Part shown: piece after piece, positions 1-8,140 of the stretch
Position numbering within the stretch: the stretch's first letter is position 1
How the letters are laid out: the number at the start of each line of letters is the position of its first letter
DNA from: Candidatus Methanomethylophilaceae archaeon
GTDB taxonomy: Archaea > Thermoplasmatota > Thermoplasmata > Methanomassiliicoccales > Methanomethylophilaceae
Assembly (NCBI GenBank): GCA_017540825.1
Contig: JAFYAH010000015.1
Span: 1 to 40,224, forward strand
Direction of reading: 5' to 3'
Length of the DNA: 40,224 bases
Position numbers and translations under genes: made by a program
Notes under the pieces: model-generated
What the model was told of the DNA's origin: nothing
Databases searched by the model: none
The model's input: the letters and a program-made list of their open reading frames with translations, nothing else

Positions 1-1604
1 AACATGCTATCGTCAGGCAGCGGAAGCCCGAAGTGGCCGTATATGTCCCTGCATTTCTTCGGGACCTCGTTGATCATCCACCCGCTCCTGAGGTTCGTGG
101 CCGTAAGGGATCTGAGCCTCTTGAGTATCATCGGTATCCCGAGAGCCCTCATCTCCTCGTCCATGGACTGGCGCATGAGCATGCGCATGGATAGGCCCAC
201 GAACTGGACGAAGAGAAGCCCCTTGGCCGCATCCAGGCTGTGGACGTACCTGATCCCGCCGTCCATGTCGTCCTTCAGAGACTCGTACTCCTTCTCGTCC
301 TCGTCCCGCTTCCTGTACAGCTCCAGTATGTCCGCGGGGCTGCAGTCCATGTTGGTCACGAACACGACCTTGCCGAAGTTCCTCATGGCGAACGTCATCG
401 AGTTCCTCCTCCTGGTCAGGAGGACCTTGCCGTCCTCGCCCTCGGAGACGTCGAAATGCCTCTCCAGGCCCTCCAGCCTGCCCCTGAATATGTCCGATAT
501 CGTCACGGCCTCGCCCTTCCACTCAGTCTCGGAGGCTATGCGCTCCGCCTCCGCGATCCTGGAGATGAACGCGTCCCTCTCCTCCTTCTCGCGGTCCGTG
601 TTGAGGAACGTCAGGACGCGCAGTTCCTTGACGGCGCTGCCGTCCGGCAGCGTCGCCGCGGTGCCGTAGGGCCACTCGACCCTCCGGTCGGAGAACGACT
701 CCGTGCGTTCATGGAAAGGGAACATGTTGACCGGGTTCTCCAGGTCCTCCTTGGCGGCGGTTATCCAATCCTTGTGGAGGTCCGTGCCTCCCCTCACGGG
801 GATCAGGTACCTGCAGTCGCCCTGGGACTCGAGGAACGCGATGTTGGACTCGCTGTAGAAGCCGCGGTCCATGACCAGCGCCACGGTACTCGCCCCCATC
901 GATCTGAGCCTGGATATCATGCCCTTCACGGTGCTGACGTCGGAGATGCTCCCGGGGAACAGCTTCATCATCACGGGGAGGCCCGTCTTCAGGGAGTGCA
1001 CCAGGCCCAGGTTGACCTGCGGCAGGCCTGTCTTGCGGGTCCCCCTCCCGTTCTCCAGCATATCCATCTGCTCCGACGAGGACTGCAGGACGCTCGTGTC
1101 GAACACGGCGACGTCGTCGCTGTCCATGCACGACTCGTAGAACAGGTTGCGCGCCGAGTCGTTGGAGCCTATATCGTCAAGCAGCTCGGACAGCCTCTGG
1201 GACTCGTACGCGCCTTCTCCCAGCAGCATCTCCAGGGCCGTTGTGTTCATCGTGTCTCTGACGGAGCGCAGGCTGTCTGGGTCGGTAATTCTCAGTATGC
1301 CCAGAGAGAGGATGCGGGACGCATCCTCCTCGCCGAAGAACGAGGCGAGCCTCCTCCTGAGGCCGATGGTCTCGGACAGCTTGAACAGCAGATCGTAAGG
1401 CCCTACCGTGACGGACCTGTAGGGCCTTTCGTCTTTGGCACAGACAGGACGTCTGCGGCTCTCGATGATGATGCCGTTTTCGTCGCACGGGCCGATGTAT
1501 TCTTTTTTCTGCCTTCCCTGCTTCTTGACAGGGTCCCAGTACGGGGTCAGTTTGTACAGGTAGTGCTTGTTGCCCCGCTTTTCGACACGGGTTTTTGTAG
1601 GCAT
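1..1604 (-). CDS. IS1634/IS4-type DDE transposase, partial (C-terminus beyond window)
   Basis: The frame reads from ATG 1604 for 534 codons to the window edge with no stop, so most of a 550-600 residue transposase is present. It should catalyse cut-and-paste transposition with an RNase-H-fold DDE active site. Visible support: an acidic strand VFDTSVL, the second-Asp motif MDRGFYSE, and near the C-terminus a segment starting YRKRDEDEKEY in which Y, R, E and K have the spacing Y-(2)-R-(3)-E-(6)-K, the signature of the IS4 superfamily. The N-terminus (KRGNKHYLYKLTPYWD) is the usual short beta-rich start of IS1634 proteins and resembles the partial protein at 40123. A TATA-like box at 1622-1633 lies about 24 bases before the ATG, which suggests a leaderless message. 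The family call is firm; intactness cannot be judged because the end is missing. Confidence 0.9.
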   Translation of the reverse strand, partial: MPTKTRVEKRGNKHYLYKLTPYWDPVKKQGRQKKEYIGPCDENGIIIESRRRPVCAKDERPYRSVTVGPYDLLFKLSETIGLRRRLASFFGEEDASRILSLGILRITDPDSLRSVRDTMNTTALEMLLGEGAYESQRLSELLDDIGSNDSARNLFYESCMDSDDVAVFDTSVLQSSSEQMDMLENGRGTRKTGLPQVNLGLVHSLKTGLPVMMKLFPGSISDVSTVKGMISRLRSMGASTVALVMDRGFYSESNIAFLESQGDCRYLIPVRGGTDLHKDWITAAKEDLENPVNMFPFHERTESFSDRRVEWPYGTAATLPDGSAVKELRVLTFLNTDREKEERDAFISRIAEAERIASETEWKGEAVTISDIFRGRLEGLERHFDVSEGEDGKVLLTRRRNSMTFAMRNFGKVVFVTNMDCSPADILELYRKRDEDEKEYESLKDDMDGGIRYVHSLDAAKGLLFVQFVGLSMRMLMRQSMDEEMRALGIPMILKRLRSLTATNLRSGWMINEVPKKCRDIYGHFGLPLPDDSM

Positions 1605-1622
1605 AGTACCATATGGTACTAT
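1603..1622. promoter_or_regulatory. 20-bp perfect palindrome over the transposase start codon
   Basis: ATAGTACCATATGGTACTAT is identical to its reverse complement and includes part of the transposase start codon (CAT at 1602-1604 on the plus strand). The minus-strand TATA-like box (1622-1633) directly adjoins it, so the palindrome fills the space between TATA box and start. Inference: an operator for transposase autorepression, or part of the element's end. A third half-site lies at 1681-1688. Confidence 0.6.
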
Positions 1623-2175
1623 TAATATAAATAATCTTCTTGGCACAGCCAGTTGTCCAAATAGATGTCAGAAGTCAAGGATAGTACCAATCGATTCCGG
1701 GAGTTAGGGAACCTCTTCTATGACAGCAAGACGGGGAGTGTCGCGTCTGCCCTGCAGCGAGGAAAGACAACGCCGCATACGCCTTGCCAGTCGTTCAAGA
1801 AGACCCCACTTGGACAGGCTTCTGAGGAAGCGCACCATCACCTTCGAAACGCCTTCCGGAATCTTCTCCCGCCTGTTCTTCCTGACTCTCACCATCGACC
1901 ATAAAGTCATGCCGCGCGACGATGCCAATCGCTTAACCACATCCGGAGGAAGAGCTCATCCCAATTTTTCTCTAGATTAGAAAATGCACCACAACAATCA
2001 TTTCGAAAACCCCTAGTCGATTATGCCGGACGAGTTCACCGGGCAGGTCATGCATGCTTGACCCCTTAAGAATCCAACTAAGAAACCCTGAGACTTCGAT
2101 CGAAGGCATTCAGACGAACGTTGCAGCGACATGACCAAACAGCATTTACCAGAAAATCATAATACTAACAATATA

Positions 2176-2189
2176 ATAGTTATAACTAT
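2176..2189. promoter_or_regulatory. 14-bp perfect palindrome upstream of hbd
   Basis: ATAGTTATAACTAT equals its reverse complement and lies in the AT-rich stretch about 80 bases before the hbd TATA box. It has the look of a dimeric repressor site, but simple AT-rich composition can produce such palindromes by chance. Confidence 0.3.
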
Positions 2190-2265
2190 CATTTTTGTAG
2201 TATAATAAGAATTAATTATCTACTATTTTTTAATATTATGGTTGAAATTATTGTATCTTGTCACG

Positions 2266-2272
2266 TTATATG
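2266..2272 (+). promoter_or_regulatory. TATA box for hbd
   Basis: TTATATG about 50 bases before the start at 2318 would place transcription start near 2295 and leave a short leader. That leader contains the Shine-Dalgarno-like GAGGGA at 2305-2310. Confidence 0.45.
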
Positions 2273-2317
2273 TAGACTTACAGAGTTCGCCAACGAGATA
2301 ATCCGAGGGAACCTTCT

Positions 2318-3163
2318 ATGCACGGTATTTCTGGCGACATCAAAACTGTTGGAGTGATAGGATCAGGAACCATGGGCGTCCAGATCGCGGAATGCATGGC
2401 TGAACATGGATACCAGGTTATTCTGAAAACGCGCAATCTGGCGCGCAAAGATGCCATCTTGGCAAAAATGAACAAACATCTCTTCAAAAGGGGCCCAGAA
2501 TCCGCTAGCGAAATATTGTCCCGCATAGACATTTGCTCCGCAGCAACTGATCTGAAGGGATGCGACCTGATCGTGGAATCGGTCGTAGAAGATTACGAGG
2601 CCAAATCCGCCACGTTCCAAGAACTGAGGGATGTCATAGGGGAGGATACCCTGGTCGCGACCAACACATCCGCGCTGTCGGTCACGAGGCTCTCCGAATC
2701 GTTCAAGGGCCTGATGGGGCTGCATTTCTTCAACCCGATACATCGTATGAAGCTCGTTGAGATCGTCACTACCACGTCCTCGTCGCAGAGCTCGATCGAG
2801 ATGCTGAAGAAGCTGGTCGTCTCCTTGGACAAGACTCCCATCGTAGTCATCGACTCGCCCGGATTCCTGGTGAACAAGCTGCTGCTGCCCCAGATAAACA
2901 ACGCTATAAAGATGAACGAGGCGGGAGTTGCCACCAAGGAGGAGATAGACCAGGCGGTGAAGCTCGGCCTCAACCATTCCATGGGCCCCTTCGAGCTTGC
3001 AGACTTCATCGGGCTCGACGTCTGCTATTTCATCCTCAACGAGATGTATGAGGTCAGCGACGACCCCAACTACCGTCCCGCGTCCCAGCTGAAGAGCCTG
3101 GTCGACAAGGGACATCTGGGCTTCAAGACGGGAAGAGGATTCTACGAGTACCCGAGGGCGTAA
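2318..3163 (+). CDS. hbd: 3-hydroxyacyl-CoA (3-hydroxybutyryl-CoA) dehydrogenase
   Basis: A 281-residue protein, the normal length for the short 3-hydroxybutyryl-CoA dehydrogenases that interconvert acetoacetyl-CoA and 3-hydroxybutyryl-CoA. The Rossmann motif GSGTMG is at residues 15-20, and the catalytic region TNTSALSV...GLHFFNPIHRMKLVE has the expected His at 136 and Glu at 148. The C-terminal dimerisation domain is complete (GPFELADFIGLDV, then GFKTGRGFYEYP at the end). The residue after the second beta strand, usually Asp in NAD-dependent enzymes, is replaced in a Lys-Thr-Arg stretch (37-39), which may mean NADP(H) preference (inference). ATG 2318 has GAGGGA 7 bases upstream. No thiolase, crotonase or acyl-CoA dehydrogenase gene is near, so its pathway is unclear. 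It ends one base before the next gene. Confidence 0.92.
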   Translation: MHGISGDIKTVGVIGSGTMGVQIAECMAEHGYQVILKTRNLARKDAILAKMNKHLFKRGPESASEILSRIDICSAATDLKGCDLIVESVVEDYEAKSATFQELRDVIGEDTLVATNTSALSVTRLSESFKGLMGLHFFNPIHRMKLVEIVTTTSSSQSSIEMLKKLVVSLDKTPIVVIDSPGFLVNKLLLPQINNAIKMNEAGVATKEEIDQAVKLGLNHSMGPFELADFIGLDVCYFILNEMYEVSDDPNYRPASQLKSLVDKGHLGFKTGRGFYEYPRA

Positions 3164-3164
3164 G

Positions 3165-4157
3165 ATGGGGTCTAGAGATGTTTCGTTCGACGTCTATGGC
3201 GTCTGCACTACCAGGGACATATTCGGGCTGGTCCCATACAACAAATATCCTGTAAAGAAATACTTCCAGCTTTCCTTCCCTCCGGCGTTCGACCCTTCCA
3301 ACCTGTTCTCCATCAACCCTTTGACTCCAGACGACATAGATGCAAGCTCTGGATACGTCAGGAGGATCTGCGCTGCGGACCTGAACCGCACCGTGATATC
3401 CGACTTGGAGAATTCAGGAGCCAGTTGGATCATAATTGACGTCAGATCGGTCCCGAAAGGGCTGTGGGAGGTCAAATTCGGAGGGGAGACCCATTACTAT
3501 TCTCTTGGCAACTTCGTCAAGAAAGAGGCTATCTACAAGTCCATCGAAGCCAAGGGCCTTGCTGTGGAGTCCATCAGGAAGGTGAAGACGGAGGAGGTCC
3601 CCGACATGGACGCCTACGTCGACAAGTTCTGCGACTTCCTCAAGAGGCGCTACGACGGGAACATAATCCTGGTGGAGCTGAAGGAGGCCATGTGGCTCCT
3701 GGACAAGGGCGGGAACGTCGCATACAAGCCTAGCGCCGAGTCTGAGTACAACTGCAAGGTTATGGACGAGTACTTCATGAAGATCCTGAAGAAGCTCGAC
3801 TGCCACTACATCCGCACGCCTCCGAACATCGTCTACGATTCCTACAACCACTTCGGAGACGCTTATAGGGTGCACTACGTCCAAGAATGGTTCGACTACG
3901 CCAACAAATGCATAGACCTGATAACCTCCGGGAAGGAGGGCTACCAGAGAGAGATGGACATCCTCAGCATCGAGCTTACCAACAAGATGGACCTCATCAG
4001 GGGGAAGAACATCCTCTCCCGCACGAACGCCTGCAAGAGGTTCGACGCGATGTTCAAGAACAGGGCTTCCGACAGGCCTCGGATGGAGTCGTACATGTCC
4101 CAGCTTTCCGAGGCCTTCGAAGGCACCGAAGACGGGGTCTTCAAGGCGGAGATATAG
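3165..4157 (+). CDS. DUF6270-like domain protein (module up to the first TAG)
   Basis: The frame starts at ATG 3165, one base after hbd, and meets TAG at 4155-4157 after 330 residues. The N-terminus resembles DUF6270 proteins: a first strand with VCTTRDIF (residues 13-20), then KKYFQLSFPPAF, a YVRRICAADLNRTV segment, and ASWIIIDVRS ending a strand. This pattern recalls SGNH-like folds, and the family is often found with surface-polysaccharide genes; its biochemical role is unknown. Residues from about 240 to 330 are helical and charged. The same frame continues directly into Sel1-like repeats after the TAG, and repeat homology begins before the TAG (AEI-TAG-GRIGLAH against AEMMGLLGRAF of the next repeat). 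This is therefore probably the N-terminal part of a larger protein. DUF6270 assignment is from motif memory, not a search. Confidence 0.7.
   Translation: MGSRDVSFDVYGVCTTRDIFGLVPYNKYPVKKYFQLSFPPAFDPSNLFSINPLTPDDIDASSGYVRRICAADLNRTVISDLENSGASWIIIDVRSVPKGLWEVKFGGETHYYSLGNFVKKEAIYKSIEAKGLAVESIRKVKTEEVPDMDAYVDKFCDFLKRRYDGNIILVELKEAMWLLDKGGNVAYKPSAESEYNCKVMDEYFMKILKKLDCHYIRTPPNIVYDSYNHFGDAYRVHYVQEWFDYANKCIDLITSGKEGYQREMDILSIELTNKMDLIRGKNILSRTNACKRFDAMFKNRASDRPRMESYMSQLSEAFEGTEDGVFKAEI
4155..4157 (+). other. In-frame TAG codon 1 (candidate pyrrolysine codon)
   Basis: This TAG sits between GAG ATA and GGG CGC ATA, at the boundary between the DUF6270 module and the first Sel1-like repeat. The aligned position in other repeats is Met, Met, Tyr or Ile. 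No other gene in the window ends in TAG. Confidence 0.5.
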
Positions 4158-5159
4158 GGGCGCATAGGATTGGCGCACCGCGACAGGAAAGACGGGCTTG
4201 CGGATCTGGACGCCGCTGCGGAATGGATGAGGAAGGCTGCCGGATGCGGCCTTGCGTGGGCGCACAAGGAACTGTTCGACATCCTCTGGATGATGGGCAC
4301 GCCCGATTCCCTCGCGGAGATGGCCAGCAGGGCCTTCGCAAGGGCAGAGGCTGGCGATGCCGAGATGATGGGCCTGCTCGGAAGGGCTTTCAAAGAAGGA
4401 AAAGGCGTCGACCAGAGCCTCGAATCCGCCGAATCCTGGCTCAAGAAATCCGCCGACGGCAAATGCCTATGGGCCAAGGACGAGTACTTCGACCTGCTCT
4501 GGGAGATCGGCACCCCGGAGTCCCTAGCGAAGATGGCGGAATTCGGGAAATCCGAATACAAGAACAACCCGTCGATGATGGCCAGGATGGGCAGGGCGTA
4601 CTGTCGGGGCAGAGGCGTGGAGAAGGACATCCCTAAAGCTGTCCAGCTGCTGAGATCCTCGCTGGAGAAGGGGCCCCGCTGGGCCAAGGCCGAGTACATC
4701 GACGCCTTGATCCAGGTCGGCACGGCCGAATCGAAGAGGGACGCGTTCGATTACACCAGATCGATCCTCGAAGAGGACAGGGGGGACGCCTATGCCCGTA
4801 TCGCATGCATGTACCGGGACGGGATCGGAACCAGGAAGAGCCTCCGCCAGGCCTGCGACAACTTCAGAAAGGCTGCGGAGAAGAGGTTCCCAGCATCCAG
4901 AGCATAGCTTTTCGACGTCCTCTGGGACATCGGGACGAAAGAGGCGTACAAAGAGGCTTTCGACATGATCAACGCCGCCTCCAAGAACGGAACCGTGAAC
5001 GGAGAAGCGATAGGAAGGCTCGCAAGATGCTATCGCGACGGACGCGGAACCGTGAAAGACCTCGACATGGCCGCAAAGCTGATGAGGAGGGCCGCGAAGA
5101 AGGACGTTCCCTGGGCCGAGGCCGAGCTGGACGCGATCGAGTCTTCGAGAAAGGGATGA
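4158..5159 (+). CDS. Sel1-like repeat module (after the first TAG, contains a second TAG)
   Basis: This segment carries about five Sel1/TPR-like repeats with a period near 70 residues. Each has a GRAYxxGxGVxKDxxxA helix start, an AAxxG-type turn, then WAKxEYFDxLWxxGTPES. Such alpha-solenoids act as protein-protein scaffolds. There is no ATG or ribosome binding site at its beginning: the only early start is a TTG at 4170, which lies inside the first repeat and would truncate it. A TAG at 4905-4907 interrupts the fourth repeat at a column where other repeats have Glu (GAA or GAG). After it the frame continues with LFDVLWDIGTKEA and a final half-repeat to TGA 5157-5159. Read alone it is a broken gene; read with TAG as a sense codon it is the C-terminal half of the DUF6270 protein. 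Confidence 0.65.
4905..4907 (+). other. In-frame TAG codon 2 (candidate pyrrolysine codon)
   Basis: This TAG sits between GCA and CTT TTC GAC in the fourth Sel1-like repeat. The aligned residue is Glu in the first, second, third and fifth repeats. A single G-to-T change in GAG would produce it. Confidence 0.5.
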
Positions 5160-5606
5160 ACCTGAAATGGCGGAGATCCCCGACGGCTTCGGGGGACCCC
5201 GCCGATCGGTCTTCCCATCAGCAGACAGAAGGGCGATCAGGCATCAGCTCCTTCTCTTTCTCGATTATGCGATCGAGGCTGCTTTCCCTGGGCGAGGAAT
5301 ATCGCCTGCTGAGCCTGCTCGAGCATGCCCAGGCATCTGAGAAGGTCCGCCCTGGCCAACCATACCTACAAACCTCTTCGACGCCGCTCAGGAGACGCTC
5401 TGACCTATCGATGGAGCCATCTTCTTGTGCTGCAATAACAAACGGGGTTTCCCACTATAGTGTTACCAGCTATCAAGGACAACTCGGACCTTGTGTACTG
5501 GTTGCTATTTTCTTAAACAGACTATAGTTCTAAATTTGTGCCCAAAGTCAGATATCCTTATTACCAACCAATCAGATAATGGCGGTGCTATTGAGCGGTG
5601 CCTGAA
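5160..5606. other. Intergenic region between the TAG-spanning gene and the Na/Pi transporter
   Basis: About 450 bases without a supportable gene. The first part (to about 5420) keeps coding-like GC content, and a plus-strand frame through 5250-5420 looks weakly coiled-coil-like, so it could be decayed coding sequence. The rest is AT-richer and holds the promoter of the next gene, with a plausible TATA element near 5551-5567. Confidence 0.4.
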
Positions 5607-7286
5607 ATGGATGCGGTAACGTCAGCGACGGCGATTCTGACCTTGGTAGCCGGAATTGGGGTTTTTCTCATAGCTTGCACGATGATGAGCTCTAACCTCG
5701 AGTCCATCTGCAGCAACAGGCTGAAGAGGCTGTTCTCCAAGGCTTCGGACAAGAAGCTTCTAGGGGTCGGGATAGGGGCCGTCGGGACCGCCGCCATACA
5801 GAGCTCGGGAGCGATGACCGTCCTCGTCATAGGGTTCGTCAACGCCGGGATCATGTCCCTCACGCTTGCGGCCGCGATTATCTACGGTGCGAACATAGGG
5901 ACCACCATAACGGCCCAGATCGTGGCTTTCGGGATGATGGGCGGCGACTCCCTGTCCCTCACCGTCATCTTCGCCGCGCTGACCGGGGTGGGCGCGTTCA
6001 TGAGCGTGTTCGCCAAAAAGGACTCCGTCAGAAAATGGGGAGGCATCCTCGCGGGATTCGGCATGCTGTTCGTCGGTCTGGAGATGATGAGCGGGTCCAT
6101 GGAGGCCTTCGCCCAGATGGACGAGGTGAAGAGCTTCCTGGCGAGCATCGAGAACCTCATCCTCCTGGTCCTCATCGGAGCCGGACTCACGGCCATAATC
6201 CAGAGCTCTTCGGTCATGACGTCGGTCGCCATCGCCATGCTGGTGGCAGGGCTCATCGACCTTCAGCAGGGCATCTATCTGACGATGGGGTCCAACATAG
6301 GCTCCTGCGTCGTGTCCATACTCGCAGGGATGTCCAGCGGGATGAACGCCAAGAGGACCGCGCTGATGCACCTGACCTTCAACGTCATCGGCGTCGTGCT
6401 CTTCGTGACGGCAGGGTTCCTGCTCGATGCGGCCACAGGCGGGTCGTTCACCTATGCCGGCATGTTCTCCTATGTGTTCCCGGACGCCCCGCAGACCCAG
6501 CTCGCCATGTTCCACACGTTCTTCAACGTCGTCACCGTGATCATAATGCTCCCGATGACGTCCAAGCTGGTCTCGTTCGTCTGCAGGGCCATCCCCGACA
6601 AGGGAGAGCCTTACGACGAGTCCGCGCCTCGCCTTCACTACATCAACGACTACATGCTGAAGACCCCGCCTATCGCCGTCCTGGAGGTGAAGAACGAGAT
6701 CGTGAACATGGCCAAGATCGCCATGACGAACGTCACGGAGGCGTGCTACATGGTGAGGACCTTGGACTTCGCGAACATCGAGAGGTTCAGATACAACGAG
6801 AAGGAGCTGAACTACCTCAGGAAGAACATCACGAAGTTCCTGGTGAAGCTGTCCAACCTCCAGCTCAACGACAAGGACAACGCGTACGTCTCGGCCGCCT
6901 TCCGCACTGTCACCGACCTTGAGAGGATAGGCGACTACGCCGAGAACATCGTCGAGTACGCCGAGAGGCTGCAGACCCTGGGAGACCAGTTCTCCGACTA
7001 CGCCAAGGAGGAGATCGTGGAGGTCAGGGACCTGATAGAGCAGCTCTACGAGCTCATCATGGAGGCCTACGTCAAGGTGGACAGGAACACCCTGAAGAAG
7101 GCCATGGCGATCGAGAACCAGATCGACGACCTCACCGACAGGATGGCGGAGGAGCACATCAAAAGGCTCAACGAAGGCACCTGCAAGCCCGACGTCGGGG
7201 CGGAGTACCTCTCCCTCGCGTCGGACACCGAGAGGATAGCCGACCACTTCGTGAACGTCGGGAAGGTCATACGCGACTTCGCATGA
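5607..7286 (+). CDS. Na+/phosphate cotransporter family protein with C-terminal PhoU-like domain
   Basis: About 559 residues from ATG 5607 (GTG 5598 is an alternative in-frame start). The N-terminal two thirds is a polytopic membrane protein with the two inverted QSS repeats typical of the NptA/PNaS family: [11 protein letters not shown] near residue 70 and [11 protein letters not shown] near residue 200. GANIGTT and GSNIGS follow them. The last 200 residues form a soluble helical PhoU-like domain with two diagnostic motifs, [12 protein letters not shown] and [12 protein letters not shown]. Such proteins import phosphate with sodium, or act as low-affinity phosphate transporters whose PhoU domain may regulate flux. 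The gene stands alone, and the ipk promoter follows within 80 bases. The family is clear; the direction and ion specificity are inferred. Confidence 0.9.
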   Translation: MDAVTSATAILTLVAGIGVFLIACTMMSSNLESICSNRLKRLFSKASDKKLLGVGIGAVGTAAIQSSGAMTVLVIGFVNAGIMSLTLAAAIIYGANIGTTITAQIVAFGMMGGDSLSLTVIFAALTGVGAFMSVFAKKDSVRKWGGILAGFGMLFVGLEMMSGSMEAFAQMDEVKSFLASIENLILLVLIGAGLTAIIQSSSVMTSVAIAMLVAGLIDLQQGIYLTMGSNIGSCVVSILAGMSSGMNAKRTALMHLTFNVIGVVLFVTAGFLLDAATGGSFTYAGMFSYVFPDAPQTQLAMFHTFFNVVTVIIMLPMTSKLVSFVCRAIPDKGEPYDESAPRLHYINDYMLKTPPIAVLEVKNEIVNMAKIAMTNVTEACYMVRTLDFANIERFRYNEKELNYLRKNITKFLVKLSNLQLNDKDNAYVSAAFRTVTDLERIGDYAENIVEYAERLQTLGDQFSDYAKEEIVEVRDLIEQLYELIMEAYVKVDRNTLKKAMAIENQIDDLTDRMAEEHIKRLNEGTCKPDVGAEYLSLASDTERIADHFVNVGKVIRDFA

Positions 7287-7334
7287 GCCGACGGCTGGGG
7301 TTCGTCGTTCGACGTACATCGCATCCGCATCACC

Positions 7335-7342
7335 TTTTATAT
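7335..7342 (+). promoter_or_regulatory. TATA box of the isoprenoid operon
   Basis: TTTTATAT centred 25 bases before ATG 7364 implies that transcription starts at or next to the start codon, giving a leaderless message. This also decides the start against longer in-frame options upstream (from 7283). Confidence 0.6.
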
Positions 7343-7363
7343 GTAGACCCTAATCGTCGCACG

Positions 7364-8140
7364 ATGATGCTGATAAAGCTTGGAGGTAGCGTGATTACCG
7401 ACAAGTCCCAATACCGCAGGTTCGACAAGGAGGCCGTCTCCCGCCTATGCAGGGAGATAGCCCGGTCCGGCAGGCAGACGGTGGTGGTCCACGGTGCGGG
7501 ATCGTTCGGGCACATACTGGCCAAGAGGCACTCCATCCAGAACGGCTACTCCAGCAAGGAGCAGATACCCGCCGTGGCCATGATCCAGCACGACGTGAGG
7601 GAGCTCAGCTCCATGGTCGTGGCCGAGCTCCTGGAAGCGGGGATACCTGCGGTCTCGGTGCCGCCGGGATCCTGCTTCGTCATGGACGACGGGAAGCTGG
7701 TCATAGGCGACGAGGAGCCCATCAGGTCCCTCCTGAAGATTGGCATAATGCCCGTGCTGTTCGGGGACGTGGTCATGGACCGCAAGAAGGGGTTCGGGAT
7801 ATGCTCCGGGGACCAGGCGATGGAGGCGCTCGCGAAGATGCTCAAGCCCGAGAAGGCGGTCTTCGTATCGGACATAGACGGGCTGTTCACAGCGGATCCG
7901 AAGAAGGACCCTGACGCGAAGCTCATACCCGAGGTGACGGAGGAAGCCATGGAGAGGGTCTCCATCGAGCAGAGCGTGGACGACGTCACCGGAGGAGTGG
8001 CGGGGAAGATGAAGGAGATGCTGGACATGAGCAAGAACGGTATGGACTGTGTCCTGATCAACGGGTCCGTCCCCGGCAACCTGCAGTCCCTGCTGGAAGG
8101 AAAAGAGATCAGATGCACAGTGGCGAGGGCGCAGAGATGA
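7364..8140 (+). CDS. ipk: Isopentenyl phosphate kinase
   Basis: A 258-residue amino-acid-kinase-fold enzyme that phosphorylates isopentenyl phosphate to isopentenyl diphosphate in the archaeal mevalonate routes. It opens with [12 protein letters not shown] (phosphate-binding Gly loop with Lys). The motif VHGAGSFGH carries the His that marks IPK among related kinases, and [11 protein letters not shown] with [10 protein letters not shown] form the nucleotide end. The start is placed at ATG 7364 by the TATA box; ATG 7367 is equally possible by sequence. It is first in an operon with fni and the prenyl synthase, sharing ATGA overlaps, which agrees with consecutive steps: IPP made here, isomerised by the second gene, condensed by the third. 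Confidence 0.93.
   Translation: MMLIKLGGSVITDKSQYRRFDKEAVSRLCREIARSGRQTVVVHGAGSFGHILAKRHSIQNGYSSKEQIPAVAMIQHDVRELSSMVVAELLEAGIPAVSVPPGSCFVMDDGKLVIGDEEPIRSLLKIGIMPVLFGDVVMDRKKGFGICSGDQAMEALAKMLKPEKAVFVSDIDGLFTADPKKDPDAKLIPEVTEEAMERVSIEQSVDDVTGGVAGKMKEMLDMSKNGMDCVLINGSVPGNLQSLLEGKEIRCTVARAQR

Larger units (their letters stand above)
1..1633 (-). mobile_element. IS1634-like insertion sequence, promoter-proximal part
   Basis: This covers the transposase gene and its promoter. The outer end of the element was not located: no clear terminal inverted repeat or target duplication can be fixed because the far end lies outside the window. The 8-base motif ATAGTACC occurs twice in opposite orientation inside the palindrome at 1603-1622 and once more at 1681-1688, which may mark the element end or an operator family. 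Confidence 0.55.
1623..2317. other. Gene-poor region between the IS element and hbd
   Basis: About 700 bases hold no gene I can support. Short frames exist on both strands around 1665-1980 (for example a basic 78-codon frame at 1704-1940 minus) but they overlap one another, have no recognisable domain and no clear ribosome binding site. The part from about 2155 to 2275 is strikingly AT-rich against GC-rich surroundings and holds the palindrome at 2176-2189 and the hbd promoter. The low GC and the neighbouring IS suggest acquired or decayed DNA. Confidence 0.5.
3165..5159 (+). other. Continuous 665-codon frame joining DUF6270 and Sel1 modules through two in-frame TAG codons
   Basis: From ATG 3165 to TGA 5159 there is one frame, interrupted only by TAG at codon 331 (4155-4157) and codon 581 (4905-4907). 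No frameshift is needed. Repeat alignment runs through both TAGs without gaps. At the first, sibling repeats have Met (ATG), Tyr (TAT) or Ile (ATA); at the second they have Glu (GAG or GAA), so each TAG is one base from a sibling codon. Known biology: Methanomassiliicoccales translate TAG as pyrrolysine in methylamine methyltransferases. Inference: the product may be a 664-residue protein with two pyrrolysines, or with conditional termination at either TAG. The alternative is a gene with two recent nonsense mutations. The pyl genes are not in this window. Confidence 0.6.

Noticed and set aside
1704-1940. A basic 78-codon minus-strand frame in the gap before hbd
   Set aside because: No family resemblance, no promoter or ribosome site, and overlapping open frames on the other strand. 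It may be decayed DNA.
4170-4907. An independent Sel1 gene starting at TTG 4170
   Set aside because: The start lies inside a repeat, has no ribosome binding site, and the repeat homology extends upstream through the TAG at 4155 in the same frame.
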